A stretch of DNA of 64,000 nucleotides from Streptomyces sp. R41 (GTDB lineage: Bacteria; Actinomycetota; Actinomycetes; Streptomycetales; Streptomycetaceae): NCBI RefSeq assembly GCF_041053055.1, contig NZ_CP163443.1, forward strand, positions 2,542,001 through 2,606,000, written 5' to 3'. The translations under genes and the position numbers were made by a program. This document shows, piece after piece, positions 25,426-34,312 of the stretch. Within the stretch, counting starts at the first letter, position 1, and every line of letters begins with the position of its first letter. The notes beneath the pieces were generated by a model. That model saw only the letters and a program-made list of their open reading frames with translations. It did no database searches and was not told the origin of the DNA.

Positions 25426-25778
25426 GCGCCGCCCTCCATCCGGGACTTGATGGCCTCGGCCTTGGGGTCGAGCTTCGCGGCGGCGTGCCGCGAGTACCAC
25501 CAGGCGATGAGGAACGTGGTGAGGAACTGGCCGAGGCCCAGCACCAGGGCGACGTTGATGTTGCCGAACAGCTTGGTGCCCATGAAGTCGCCCGCGTAGT
25601 TGGAGAGCAGGACGTACAGCAGGTACCAGGCGATGAAGGCGACGGTGAGCGGGAAGGCGAAGGAGCGGTAGGAGCGGCGCAGTTCACCGAACTCGGCGCT
25701 CTCCTGCTCCTCGACGAACTCCTCGGTGGAGGGGAGTGGGGATCCGGCTTTCGAGGGTGGCGGTGCGTCGGTGGCCAC
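25422..25778 (-). CDS. DUF485 membrane protein, symporter partner
   Basis: A 118-aa protein with two membrane helices, FPLTVAFIAWYLLYVLLSNYAG and a second hydrophobic span, characteristic of DUF485 (YjcH). The GTG at 25778 is chosen because GAGGAG lies 6 bp upstream. An in-frame ATG at 25865 would add 29 low-complexity residues with no good ribosome site. It is translationally coupled to the symporter and is presumably needed for its assembly or function. Confidence 0.87.
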   Translation of the reverse strand: MATDAPPPSKAGSPLPSTEEFVEEQESAEFGELRRSYRSFAFPLTVAFIAWYLLYVLLSNYAGDFMGTKLFGNINVALVLGLGQFLTTFLIAWWYSRHAAAKLDPKAEAIKSRMEGGA

Positions 25779-25882
25779 GGTGTCTCCTCGCGTTACGGGT
25801 GCGGTTGCGACGGTGGACGGGGGCGAGTCGGAGCTCGCGGACGGGGACGGCTCGGGTACGGACATGCGGTTCTGACCTCACA

Positions 25883-25896
25883 GTGATGCGGATCAC
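25883..25896. promoter_or_regulatory. CRP-like palindrome upstream of the symporter operon
   Basis: GTGATGCGGATCAC is a perfect GTGA-N6-TCAC palindrome, the core of CRP/FNR-family sites, 105 bp upstream of the DUF485 start. Apart from this and promoter space for two divergent transcription units, the 25779-26152 gap contains nothing I can name. Confidence 0.45.
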
Positions 25897-26152
25897 GTAA
25901 CCAAAGGCGACGGTTCGACTCCTGTACGTAATCCAGTAGGGGGCTCGATCGTCCTCGGGCTCCCTGCTCAAGGTCACGGCGCCACGCGTGGACCGGTTCA
26001 ACTCCCCCGACTTCTTTCGGAAGTCATCGACGGAAGTCATTGCTGGCCAGGTCGGACCGGGGATAGCTTCGGCCTGCACCACTCCGTCATGTACCTGCCC
26101 GAGCACCACCTGTGTTCGGGCAGCTCCGTTTTCCGGATGATGTGGAGATCCC

Positions 26153-27679
26153 ATGGCTCATCTGCGATCCAGACGTCGCCTCGCCCTGGCCGTTCCGGTC
26201 GTTCTGTCGCTCACCGCCTCGCTCGGCTTCCTGCCGGGCGTCGCATCGGCCGCCCCGCTCACGGCGCCCGCCGCGACGAGCGCCGACGGCCCGAACCTGG
26301 CGTACGTGGTCAACACCAAGACCGACCACCACACGATCGAGTCGGTGAAGAAGGCGATCGCGGCGGCCGACGGCACCGTCGTCATCGCGTACGAGAAGAT
26401 CGGTGTGATCGTCGTCCATTCCGCCAACCCGGACTTCGGGAAGCAGATCCGGGCGGTACGCGGAGTGCAGTCGGCAGGCGCGACGCGAACGGCGCCGCTG
26501 ACGCCCGCGGGAACCACGGAGGAGGGCGCGGCGCAGGTGCTGTCGGCCGCGCAGGCCGCCAAGGTCTCGCAGAGCGCCACCACGGGCGAGGAGCCCCTCG
26601 AGGCCGACCAGTGGGACCTGCGCGCGATAGGCGCCGACAAGGCCGCGAAGATCAACCCGGGCAGCAAGAACGTGACGGTCGCCGTGATCGACGTCGGCGT
26701 CGACGACACCCACCCGGACATCGCCCCGAACTTCTCCGCCTCGCAGTCCGCGAACTGCGTGGGCGGCAAGCCGGACACCACGTACGGCGCCTGGCGTCCC
26801 GTGGACGCCGACCACTACCACGGCACCCATGTCGCGGGTGAGATCGCCGCGGCCCGCAATGGCATCGGCGTGGCCGGCGTCGCGCCCGGCGTGAAGGTCG
26901 CGGGCATCACGGTGGCCGAGCCGGACTCCACCCAGCTCTTCTTCCCGGAGAGCGTCGTCTGCGCCTTCGTCTTCGCCGCCGATCACGGTGTGGAGATCAC
27001 CAACAACAGCTATTACGTGGACCCGTGGCTCTACAACTGCCTGGACGACCCCGACCAGCGGGCCATCGTCGACGCGGTGAACCGGGCCCAGCTGTACGCC
27101 CAGAAGAAGGGCACCCTGAACGTCGCCGCGGCGGGCAACTCCAACGACGACCTCGACTCGGACGCGCTCGTCGACGACTCCAGCCCCGACGACTCGACCC
27201 CGGTCACCCGCACGGTCGACCCGCACAAGTGCTTCGACGTGCCGACCCAGCTGCCGGGCGTCGTCACGGTGAGCTCGACCGGCGTCAAGGGCGCCAAGTC
27301 GTACTTCTCCAGCTACGGCGACGGCGTGATCGACGTCGCGGCTCCGGGCGGCGACAAGTACCAGATCCCGGACACGCCGTCGATGAACGGCCGCATCCTC
27401 TCCACGATGCCGAACAACCAGTACGGCTTCCTGCAGGGCACCTCCATGGCGACGCCGCACGTCGCCGGTGTCGCGGCGCTGCTGAAGTCCAAGTACCCCT
27501 GGGCCACCCCCGCCCAGCTCCAGGCGCTGCTCAAGGCTGAGGCGGACAACCCGGGTTGCCCGGCCGACCCGTACGACGGGGACGGCGACGGTGTCGTGGA
27601 CGCCACCTGCGTGGGCGGCAAGCGCGTGAACGGCTTCTACGGATCCGGGATCGTGAACGCGCTGCGAGCGGTCAGGTAA
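26153..27679 (+). CDS. Secreted subtilisin-like serine protease (S8), first of a pair
   Basis: A 508-aa preproprotease. The signal peptide covers about residues 1-34 (cleavage near ASAAP), and an inhibitor-like propeptide spans about 45-120. The S8 catalytic domain has Asp in VIDVGVDDTHPD, His in HYHGTHVAGE and Ser in GTSMATPHVAG. The usual DTG is DVG here. Near the C-terminus DPYDGDGDGVVDATC looks like a calcium-binding loop between cysteines. GGAG precedes the ATG. It is followed 98 bp later by a paralogue of the same length. Confidence 0.94.
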   Translation: MAHLRSRRRLALAVPVVLSLTASLGFLPGVASAAPLTAPAATSADGPNLAYVVNTKTDHHTIESVKKAIAAADGTVVIAYEKIGVIVVHSANPDFGKQIRAVRGVQSAGATRTAPLTPAGTTEEGAAQVLSAAQAAKVSQSATTGEEPLEADQWDLRAIGADKAAKINPGSKNVTVAVIDVGVDDTHPDIAPNFSASQSANCVGGKPDTTYGAWRPVDADHYHGTHVAGEIAAARNGIGVAGVAPGVKVAGITVAEPDSTQLFFPESVVCAFVFAADHGVEITNNSYYVDPWLYNCLDDPDQRAIVDAVNRAQLYAQKKGTLNVAAAGNSNDDLDSDALVDDSSPDDSTPVTRTVDPHKCFDVPTQLPGVVTVSSTGVKGAKSYFSSYGDGVIDVAAPGGDKYQIPDTPSMNGRILSTMPNNQYGFLQGTSMATPHVAGVAALLKSKYPWATPAQLQALLKAEADNPGCPADPYDGDGDGVVDATCVGGKRVNGFYGSGIVNALRAVR

Positions 27680-27777
27680 CCCGTTGCCGATCGTTGGATC
27701 AAGTAACCGCCGCTGACCGCCGGTTGAGCTTCCGCACGGCTCGTACAGCTCGTCCCGCGAATTGAACTGGAGACTAA

Positions 27778-29304
27778 ATGACAGCGCCCTACCAGCGCTC
27801 CCGTCGCGCCATAGCGATCCCGCTCGGGATGGCCACGGCGACGGCCCTCGCCTTCCTGCCGAACGTCACCGCGTCGGCCGCGGAGGCGCCCCAGCAGGTT
27901 GCCGCCGCCGACGCGACCTCGCTCAGCTATGTCGTCAACGTCCGCCCCGGGCATGGCACTTCCGCCTCCGTGAAGAAGGCCATCGCCGAGGCGGGCGGCA
28001 CCATCGTGACGTCGTACGACCAGATCGGCGTGATCGTCGTGCACTCGTCGAACGCCGACTTCGCCAAGACGATCCGTGGCGTGCGCGGCGTGGAATCGGC
28101 CGGGAACACGCGCAACGCTCCGCTGCCCGCCCAGTCGACCACCGACGTGGGCACGCCGAAGGCGCTCACCGCCCAGCAGGAGGAGGTGGCGAGCGCCGAA
28201 GCCGTCGACGGACAGGACCCGTTGGAGCCGCTGCAGTGGGATCTGCCCGCCATCAAGGCGGACAAGGCGCACGAGAAGACGCTCGGCAGCAGCAAGGTCA
28301 CCGTCGCCGTGATCGACACCGGTGTCGACGACACGCACCCCGACATCGCGCCGAACTTCGACCGGGACGCGTCGGTCAACTGCGTGTCGGGCAAGCCGGA
28401 CACGGCCGACGGGGCCTGGCGGCCCACGGCCGCGGAGAGCCCGCACGGCACGCATGTGGCGGGTGAGATCGCAGGCGCCAAGAACGGCGTCGGCATCACC
28501 GGTGTCGCGCCGGGCGTGAAGGTCGCCGGCATCAAGGTGGCCACCACGGCCGGCTACTTCTACACGGAGGCCGTGGTCTGCGGCTTCGTGTGGGCGGCCG
28601 AGCACGGTGTCGACGTCACCAACAACAGCTATTACACCGACCCCTGGTACTTCAACTGCAAGGACGACCCGGACCAGAAGGCCCTGGTCGACGCGATCAC
28701 CCGCGCCTCGCAGTACGCGGAGAAGAAGGGCGCGGTCAACGTCGCGGCGGCGGGCAACGAGAGCTACGACCTGGCGGCCGACACGATCACCGACCCGGTC
28801 TCCCCGAACGACGGGACCCCGTCGGACCGGGTGATCGACCCGTCCAAGTGCTTTGACATCCCCACCCAGTTGCCGGGCGTCGTCACGGTCGCGGCGACCG
28901 GCGCGAAGGGCATCAAGTCGTCCTTCTCCAACTACGGCCTGGGCGTCATCGACATCGCCGCACCCGGCGGCGACTCGACGCGCTACCAGACGCCGGCCCC
29001 GCCCGCCACGAGCGGTCTGATCCTGGGCCCGCTGCCGGGTGGCAAGTGGGGCTACATGGCCGGTACGTCGATGGCGACCCCGCATGTCGCGGGCGTGGCC
29101 GCCCTCATCAAGTCGACGCATCCGCACGCCCCCGCCGCCCTGGTGAAGGCGCTGCTGTACGCCGAGGCCGACGCCACACCGTGCACCGACCCGTACGACA
29201 TCGACAGCGACGGCAAGGTCGACGCGGTGTGCGAGGGGCCGAAGAACTACAACGGCTTCTACGGCTGGGGCACGGCGGACGCATTGGACGCGGTGACCAA
29301 GTAG
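27778..29304 (+). CDS. Secreted subtilisin-like serine protease (S8), second of a pair
   Basis: A 508-aa paralogue of the preceding gene with the same order: signal peptide (about 1-35), propeptide, and S8 domain. The motifs are VIDTGVDDTHPD, SPHGTHVAGE and GTSMATPHVAG, and the calcium-loop-like DPYDIDSDGKVDAVC is near the end. The catalytic Asp motif is canonical DTG, unlike the neighbour. GGAG lies before ATG 27778. A strong hairpin follows the stop, so the two genes probably form one unit born by tandem duplication. Extracellular protein digestion is the likely role. Confidence 0.94.
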   Translation: MTAPYQRSRRAIAIPLGMATATALAFLPNVTASAAEAPQQVAAADATSLSYVVNVRPGHGTSASVKKAIAEAGGTIVTSYDQIGVIVVHSSNADFAKTIRGVRGVESAGNTRNAPLPAQSTTDVGTPKALTAQQEEVASAEAVDGQDPLEPLQWDLPAIKADKAHEKTLGSSKVTVAVIDTGVDDTHPDIAPNFDRDASVNCVSGKPDTADGAWRPTAAESPHGTHVAGEIAGAKNGVGITGVAPGVKVAGIKVATTAGYFYTEAVVCGFVWAAEHGVDVTNNSYYTDPWYFNCKDDPDQKALVDAITRASQYAEKKGAVNVAAAGNESYDLAADTITDPVSPNDGTPSDRVIDPSKCFDIPTQLPGVVTVAATGAKGIKSSFSNYGLGVIDIAAPGGDSTRYQTPAPPATSGLILGPLPGGKWGYMAGTSMATPHVAGVAALIKSTHPHAPAALVKALLYAEADATPCTDPYDIDSDGKVDAVCEGPKNYNGFYGWGTADALDAVTK

Positions 29305-29320
29305 GGCTTGTGTGCAGATG

Positions 29321-29355
29321 GGCCGGGCCGGGCGGACGATCCGCCCGGCCCGGCC
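29321..29355 (+). terminator. Terminator after the protease pair
   Basis: A perfect 16-bp stem GGCCGGGCCGGGCGGA / TCCGCCCGGCCCGGCC with a 3-nt loop, followed by GTCTCGT. Confidence 0.85.
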
Positions 29356-29379
29356 GTCTCGTACGGCAGGATCTCCGGC

Positions 29380-29925
29380 ATGCATGTGTACGAAGATCCC
29401 GCGACCTGGACTCCTGAACCGGTCCGGCCCACGTGGCAGTTGGTGCTCCGTTTCATCGCGACCGTGGTGTACGTCCCGGTGCTGTGCGTGGTGTGGGCGG
29501 CGACGGCGCTCGCCTTCATCGCCATCGGTCTCCTGGTGGAGGTGGTCGCCGCGTTCAGTGAACGTGTCGAGCACGACTTCGGAGAGTTCATGGGACGGAC
29601 GCTGGACCGGCTCGGTGACCTGGCCTCCTGGTGCGTGTGGTGGCCCGAGGTGCGGCACGAGGGCGACACCGAGTACTACAGGGCGCGGGTCGACAAGGCG
29701 GTCGCCCGGTGGACCGCGGCGGCCTCGGCGCCGCGCAAGCCGAAGAAGGCGAAGCCGCCGGTCGAGTGCGCGATACCACTGCACGTCTACCGGGGCGTCG
29801 GCGGCAGTTACGTCGCCGAGGTCGCCCTCGCCCAGGGCTGGGAGCTGCGCCCGACGGACGTACGCAAGGAGGTGCGTCTGTGGTGGGCGGCCGCCTCTCA
29901 TGTTGATCGAGTCCACCCGGCATAG
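29380..29925 (+). CDS. Membrane-associated protein of unknown function
   Basis: A 181-aa protein. It has a short N-terminus with MHVYEDPATW, a long hydrophobic region (about 22-62, one or two helices) and a basic cytoplasmic part containing RKPKKAKPP. A C-terminal folded-looking segment reads GSYVAEVALAQGWELR. I recognise no family. ATG 29380 has AGGA 11 bp upstream and the hydrophobic helix follows; longer upstream starts run into the terminator. Confidence 0.7.
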   Translation: MHVYEDPATWTPEPVRPTWQLVLRFIATVVYVPVLCVVWAATALAFIAIGLLVEVVAAFSERVEHDFGEFMGRTLDRLGDLASWCVWWPEVRHEGDTEYYRARVDKAVARWTAAASAPRKPKKAKPPVECAIPLHVYRGVGGSYVAEVALAQGWELRPTDVRKEVRLWWAAASHVDRVHPA

Positions 29926-29932
29926 TGCCTGT

Positions 29933-31357
29933 ATGACGCATTCACCGATGGTTGCTGTGTGGGAGGAGCTGGGCGGAGATCCCGCGCTGCTCCCCCGGGT
30001 TTCGACCGTTGCGCGGGAGGGCGCGCTCAAGGCCCGGCTGCCTGTGCGGGAGTTGGCACGGGGCTGTGTGGGGGCGTGTGCGCTGGCGGCCGCCGAGTTG
30101 GCGGCGCGGCGGGCCGGGCTCGCGGAGGTGCCCCGGGTGCGGGTGGACGACGGGGCCGTCGCCACGGCGTTCGTCAGTGAGCGGCATCTGCTGATCGACG
30201 GGCGGGCGCCGGTCAGTTTCGCACCGTTGTCGCGGTTCTGGCGGACGGCGGACGGGTCGGTGCGGACGCACGCGAACTATCCGCATCACCGGGCAAGGCT
30301 GCTGGGCGCGTTGGGGCTTGCGGACGACGCGACGGTGGAGGACGTCGCCGGCCTGCTCGCCGAGCGGTCCGCGGCGGAGGTGGAGGAGACGGTGTACGGC
30401 GCCGGGGGCCTCGCCGTCGCGCTGCGCACGGCCAAGGAGTGGGCCGCGCACGAGCAGGGGATCGCGGTGGCCGGGCGGCCGTTGATCGAGCACGACCACG
30501 TGGACACCGCACGCGCGCGTGTGCTCCCCCCTCTCGACGGCGATCCGCTGCTGCCCGCCACCGGGGTGCGTGTCCTGGACCTGACCCGGGTCATCGCGGG
30601 CCCGGTCGCCACCCGCACACTCGCCCTGCTGGGCGCGGACGTGCTGCGCGTGGACGCGCCGCGGCTTCCCGAAGACCCCGACGCTCACGCGGACACCGGC
30701 TTCGGGAAGCGGTCGACGACGCTGGACCTGGCGACCGACCGGAGCACCTTCGACGAGCTGCTCGCTGCGGCGGACGTCGTCGTCACCGGGTACCGGCCCG
30801 GCGCGCTGGACCGGTTCGGGCTCTCCCCCGAGGCGCTGGCCGAGCGCAAACCCGGGCTGATCGTGTCGCAGTTGTCGGCGTGGGGAGCGTACGGGCCATG
30901 GGGTGAGCGGCGGGGCTTCGACAGCCTGGTGCAGGTGGCCACCGGGATCGCCGCGACCGAGGGCTCGCCCGAGCAACCGGGTGCGCTGCCCGCGCAGGCC
31001 CTCGACCACGGCACGGGCTATCTGCTGGCGGCGGCCGTACTGCGCGCGCTGACCGAGCAGTCGGAGCAGGGGTACGGCCGGGTCGTACGGCTGGCGCTGG
31101 CGCGGACGGCGGCCTGGCTCACGGACGGGATCGAGCGGGGTGAGGCGGGGCCTGCCAAGATTGGTGAGGCGAGGCCCGTCGAGCGGCGCGAGGGGCAGGA
31201 CCTGGCGTACGACCGGCCGGACGCCTGGCTCGCCGAGCGGGACAGCGGGATCGGACGGCTGCGGTACGCCCTGCCGCCGGTCTCCTTCATGGGCGGACCG
31301 GCCGACTGGGCGCGACCGCCGGGGGCTTGGGGGACGGACCCGGCTCGGTGGGCCTGA
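29933..31357 (+). CDS. CaiB/BaiF-type (class III) CoA transferase, domains apparently permuted
   Basis: A 474-aa protein of the CoA transferase III family. The C-terminal half (from about 211) holds what is normally the N-terminal Rossmann part: GVRVLDLTRVIAGPVATR, then LGADVLRVDAP and the likely catalytic Asp in RRGFDSLVQ. The first 190 residues resemble the usual C-terminal part (FWRTADGSVRTHANYPHHRA, then LRTAKEWAAHEQG). The substrate is unknown. It starts 7 bp after the upstream gene with no strong ribosome site, so coupling is possible. Confidence 0.85.
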   Translation: MTHSPMVAVWEELGGDPALLPRVSTVAREGALKARLPVRELARGCVGACALAAAELAARRAGLAEVPRVRVDDGAVATAFVSERHLLIDGRAPVSFAPLSRFWRTADGSVRTHANYPHHRARLLGALGLADDATVEDVAGLLAERSAAEVEETVYGAGGLAVALRTAKEWAAHEQGIAVAGRPLIEHDHVDTARARVLPPLDGDPLLPATGVRVLDLTRVIAGPVATRTLALLGADVLRVDAPRLPEDPDAHADTGFGKRSTTLDLATDRSTFDELLAAADVVVTGYRPGALDRFGLSPEALAERKPGLIVSQLSAWGAYGPWGERRGFDSLVQVATGIAATEGSPEQPGALPAQALDHGTGYLLAAAVLRALTEQSEQGYGRVVRLALARTAAWLTDGIERGEAGPAKIGEARPVERREGQDLAYDRPDAWLAERDSGIGRLRYALPPVSFMGGPADWARPPGAWGTDPARWA

Positions 31358-31522
31358 GCCGGACGGAACCGGACCGAGTGCGGTCGGCCGCCCCGGACGG
31401 ACACGGCCTTCGATCGGCCTGAGTCTCGGAGCAGCCGGGAACGTACCTATGAGCGGAATGCCGTCCCATCAGTTGTTTCGATCCACTTGCCCAGATCTGT
31501 AACGCATGTTGAAGATCGTGAG

Positions 31523-32539
31523 GTGACGTTGACAAGACCCTCGGCCGACGTGGCGGACGCGAGCGGGCCGACGCGGGGCCGTGTCACCGGCCGGGCCGTC
31601 GCCGTACTCGCCCTGGTGGCCGTCGCGGCCTTGATACCACTGCTCGGCCCGCGCACCGCGCTGCAGGGTACGGGCGAGGCCGCGGCGCCCGGCGTCGGCG
31701 GCATCGCCGTGCTGCGTACGGTGCTGTTCGCGGCGCTGTGCGTCCCCGCGGGCGAACTGTTCGCGGCCCGGCTGGCCCGCCGCGTGCCCGGGGCGCCGCT
31801 GGAGGACGCGCCCCGCAGCTGGGCGCCGTACACCGCTGCCGCCGGGTTCGTCGCAGCGTTGGGGCTCGCCTCCGTCGTGGCGACCGGCAATCTGCTGCCG
31901 CACCACCTCTCCGACATGGACGTCGGCGGGCTCTACCGGACCCGGGACGGAAAGCTGGCGCTCCTGGAGGTCAACGCGTTCGCGGTGGCATGGCTGTGCG
32001 CCCGCTCACGCCGACCGGGCGCCCAAGTGTGGCCACTGGCCGCACTGGTGGTCGCGGAGGCGCTGCGCGCCCACCCCGCGACGGAACACGGCACGCTGGT
32101 CGGCTCCGGTCTGACACTCATTCATGTCACCTGCGCCGCGCTGTGGGCGGGCGGTCTGCTGCACGTCCTGCGGATGCTGCGGAAGTGGCGTGTCACGGCT
32201 TCGGAGGCGGGTGCCGCGCTGCTCGGCCTCTACGCGCGCGTGGCGGCCGTCCTGTTCGCGGCGATCACCGCGACAGGCATCTGGAGCGCGCTGCGCCGCA
32301 TGCCGCCCGGCACGGTCCTGGACCAGCTGACGTCGACGGCGTACGGCCGCACCCTGCTCGCCAAGGTGCTCGTGGTGGCCGCCGTCGCCGTCCTGGCCGT
32401 GTGGGCGCGACTGCGGCTGCGCCGGGCGGCGGACCCGCTCAGTGCCTACTCCCCCGCGCGTGCGGAGGTCGTGGCACTGGGCGTGGTCGTCGCCGTCTCG
32501 GGTGTGCTGACGGCACTGCCGGTGCCGATCAGGTGGTGA
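31523..32539 (+). CDS. CopD-like copper-resistance domain membrane protein
   Basis: A 338-aa protein with about eight membrane helices. The second half contains LTLIHVTCAALWAGGLLHVL and YGRTLLAKVLVV, typical of CopD (copper uptake) and related cytochrome-b561-like folds. Upstream residues such as SVVATGNLLPHH and HPATEHGTL supply histidines. The start is uncertain: GTG 31523 is chosen, but the frame is open to 31487. It has no CopC partner beside it, so its part in copper handling is inferred only from the domain. Confidence 0.8.
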   Translation: MTLTRPSADVADASGPTRGRVTGRAVAVLALVAVAALIPLLGPRTALQGTGEAAAPGVGGIAVLRTVLFAALCVPAGELFAARLARRVPGAPLEDAPRSWAPYTAAAGFVAALGLASVVATGNLLPHHLSDMDVGGLYRTRDGKLALLEVNAFAVAWLCARSRRPGAQVWPLAALVVAEALRAHPATEHGTLVGSGLTLIHVTCAALWAGGLLHVLRMLRKWRVTASEAGAALLGLYARVAAVLFAAITATGIWSALRRMPPGTVLDQLTSTAYGRTLLAKVLVVAAVAVLAVWARLRLRRAADPLSAYSPARAEVVALGVVVAVSGVLTALPVPIRW

Positions 32540-32542
32540 CCG

Positions 32543-33586
32543 TCAGTTGGTGACAAGCACCTTGAGGGCGGTCCGCTCGTCCATCGCCTTGTAGCCGTCG
32601 GGCACGCCCTCCATGTCGACCGTCATGTCGAAGACGGGCGACGGATCGATGGTCCCGTCGAGGACGTCGGGCAGCAGCTCCGGAATGTACGCGCGCACAG
32701 GCGCGACACCGCCGCGCAGGGCGATGTTCCGGTCGAACATGACGCCCAGGTCCAGGCCCGTACCGCTGCCGTGCGGGACGCCGACGAAGCCGATGGCGCC
32801 GCCGTCGCGAGTGATGTTCACGGCCGTCTTCATGGACTGCTCGGTCCCGACCGCCTCGACGACACAGTGCGCGCCCTGTCCCCGCGTCAGCTCTCGCACG
32901 GCCTCGACGGCCGCGTCGCCGCGCTCGGCGACGACATCGGTGGCGCCGAAGCGACGCGCGATGTCCGTACGCGCCTGGTGGCGTCCGAGCGCGATGATCC
33001 GCTCGGCCCCGAGCCGCTTGGCGGCCAGCACGGCGCACAGTCCGACGGCCCCGTCGCCGACGACGGCGACGGTGGCGCCCTTCCGGGCCCCGGCGCCGAG
33101 GGCCGCGTGATGGCCGGTGCCCATGACGTCGGACAGCGTCAGCAGGGCCGACAGCAGATGGTCGTCGGAGGCCGCGTCCTTGGGCAGCTGTACGAGGGTG
33201 CCGTCGGCGAACGGCACGCGCACGGCCTCGCCCTGCCCGCCGTCGTACCCCACGGCACCCCAGAAGCCGCCGTGCTCGCACGACGTGGTGAGCCCCTCGC
33301 GGCAGTAGTCGCACACGCCGTCGGACCACATGAAGGGCGCGACGACCAGGTCACCGCGCCGGACACCGGTCACCTCGGAGCCGGTGTCCTCCACGATGCC
33401 GAGGAACTCGTGCCCGATCCGCTGACCCGGCTGCCGGGCCGCCTCGCCGCGGTACGCCCACAGGTCGCTGCCGCAGATGCAGGCGCGCAGCACCCGTACG
33501 ACCGCGTCGGTGGGCAGCTGTGCCACGGGCTCGGGCACGTCCTCCACGCGCATGTCGTACGGGGCGTGGATGGTGGTGGCGCGCAT
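32543..33586 (-). CDS. Zinc-dependent medium-chain alcohol dehydrogenase
   Basis: A 347-aa MDR enzyme. Catalytic-zinc ligands are the Cys in ACICGSDLW and the His in IGHEFLG. The NAD(P) Rossmann motif is VVGDGAVGL. The structural-zinc lobe has CDYCREGLTTSC, with three visible cysteines where four are usual. AGGA lies 8 bp before ATG 33586. It converges on the CopD-like gene with stops 3 bp apart. The substrate cannot be told from sequence. Confidence 0.92.
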   Translation of the reverse strand: MRATTIHAPYDMRVEDVPEPVAQLPTDAVVRVLRACICGSDLWAYRGEAARQPGQRIGHEFLGIVEDTGSEVTGVRRGDLVVAPFMWSDGVCDYCREGLTTSCEHGGFWGAVGYDGGQGEAVRVPFADGTLVQLPKDAASDDHLLSALLTLSDVMGTGHHAALGAGARKGATVAVVGDGAVGLCAVLAAKRLGAERIIALGRHQARTDIARRFGATDVVAERGDAAVEAVRELTRGQGAHCVVEAVGTEQSMKTAVNITRDGGAIGFVGVPHGSGTGLDLGVMFDRNIALRGGVAPVRAYIPELLPDVLDGTIDPSPVFDMTVDMEGVPDGYKAMDERTALKVLVTN

Positions 33587-33625
33587 GGCGAGGATCCTTC
33601 TCGTGCGGGGCGTCGGTGGATGCGC

Positions 33626-34312
33626 TCAGGGGGTGGTTGAGCGCATCTCACCGTACGCCGCCGTCGGCGCGGGGCGCGCGCCGAGGGTGCCCAGCACTCC
33701 GCGGACCAGCAGATACTGTGCCGCGGCGTAGGTGAGCATGATCCAGAAGTCCGGCCTCGGGAGCTGCGGCCAGTCGGCGACCCCGGTGGCGATGAGCGTG
33801 TCCGAGAGCATGAAGAGAGCGCCCCCAAGACCCGCGACGAGCCCGAGCCGGCCGGCCCCGTACGCCATCGCGGTCAGCAGGAGGCTGTAGCCCGCGACGG
33901 GGATACGAAGACCGGCGGGCAGGTCGGGCCACAGGAGGATGACGGTGGCCACGAGGGCGATGACGTATCCCCCCGCGAGCCAGGTTCCACGCGCGCGTGG
34001 AGTGCCTTTTGCGAAATGAGGCTTGAAGAGCACGAGGTAGCACACGTGCCCCGCCGCGAAAGAGGCCATCCCGACGAGGAAGGCCGGGTCGGCGTCGGAC
34101 AGGAGCATGACGTCGCCGCCCCAGCCGCAGAGCAGCGCGGCGACCAGGAGCCGCGGGCCGCCGCGTACACCCGCGTGGGCGGCGAGCAGTGGCATCAGGA
34201 GCGGCTTGGCGATCCGGTGCCCGAGGTCGTACCCGGCGGCCAGGGAGACGAGGTCGACGACCACCGCGAGAGCGAAGGCGACGAGCAGCACGCGCGCGTG
34301 GCGTGGGTTCAC
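33626..34312 (-). CDS. Lysoplasmalogenase (YhhN/TMEM86 family)
   Basis: A 228-aa integral membrane protein with about eight helices. HRIAKPLLMPLLA and the two acidic spots GWGGDVMLLSD and LFMLSDTLIA are the conserved catalytic-site segments of the YhhN/TMEM86 family, which hydrolyses the vinyl-ether bond of lysoplasmalogens. The GTG at 34312 overlaps the stop of the hydroxylase gene by 4 bp (GTGA), so the two proteins are made together. The membrane-bound location fits its partner. Confidence 0.88.
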   Translation of the reverse strand: MNPRHARVLLVAFALAVVVDLVSLAAGYDLGHRIAKPLLMPLLAAHAGVRGGPRLLVAALLCGWGGDVMLLSDADPAFLVGMASFAAGHVCYLVLFKPHFAKGTPRARGTWLAGGYVIALVATVILLWPDLPAGLRIPVAGYSLLLTAMAYGAGRLGLVAGLGGALFMLSDTLIATGVADWPQLPRPDFWIMLTYAAAQYLLVRGVLGTLGARPAPTAAYGEMRSTTP

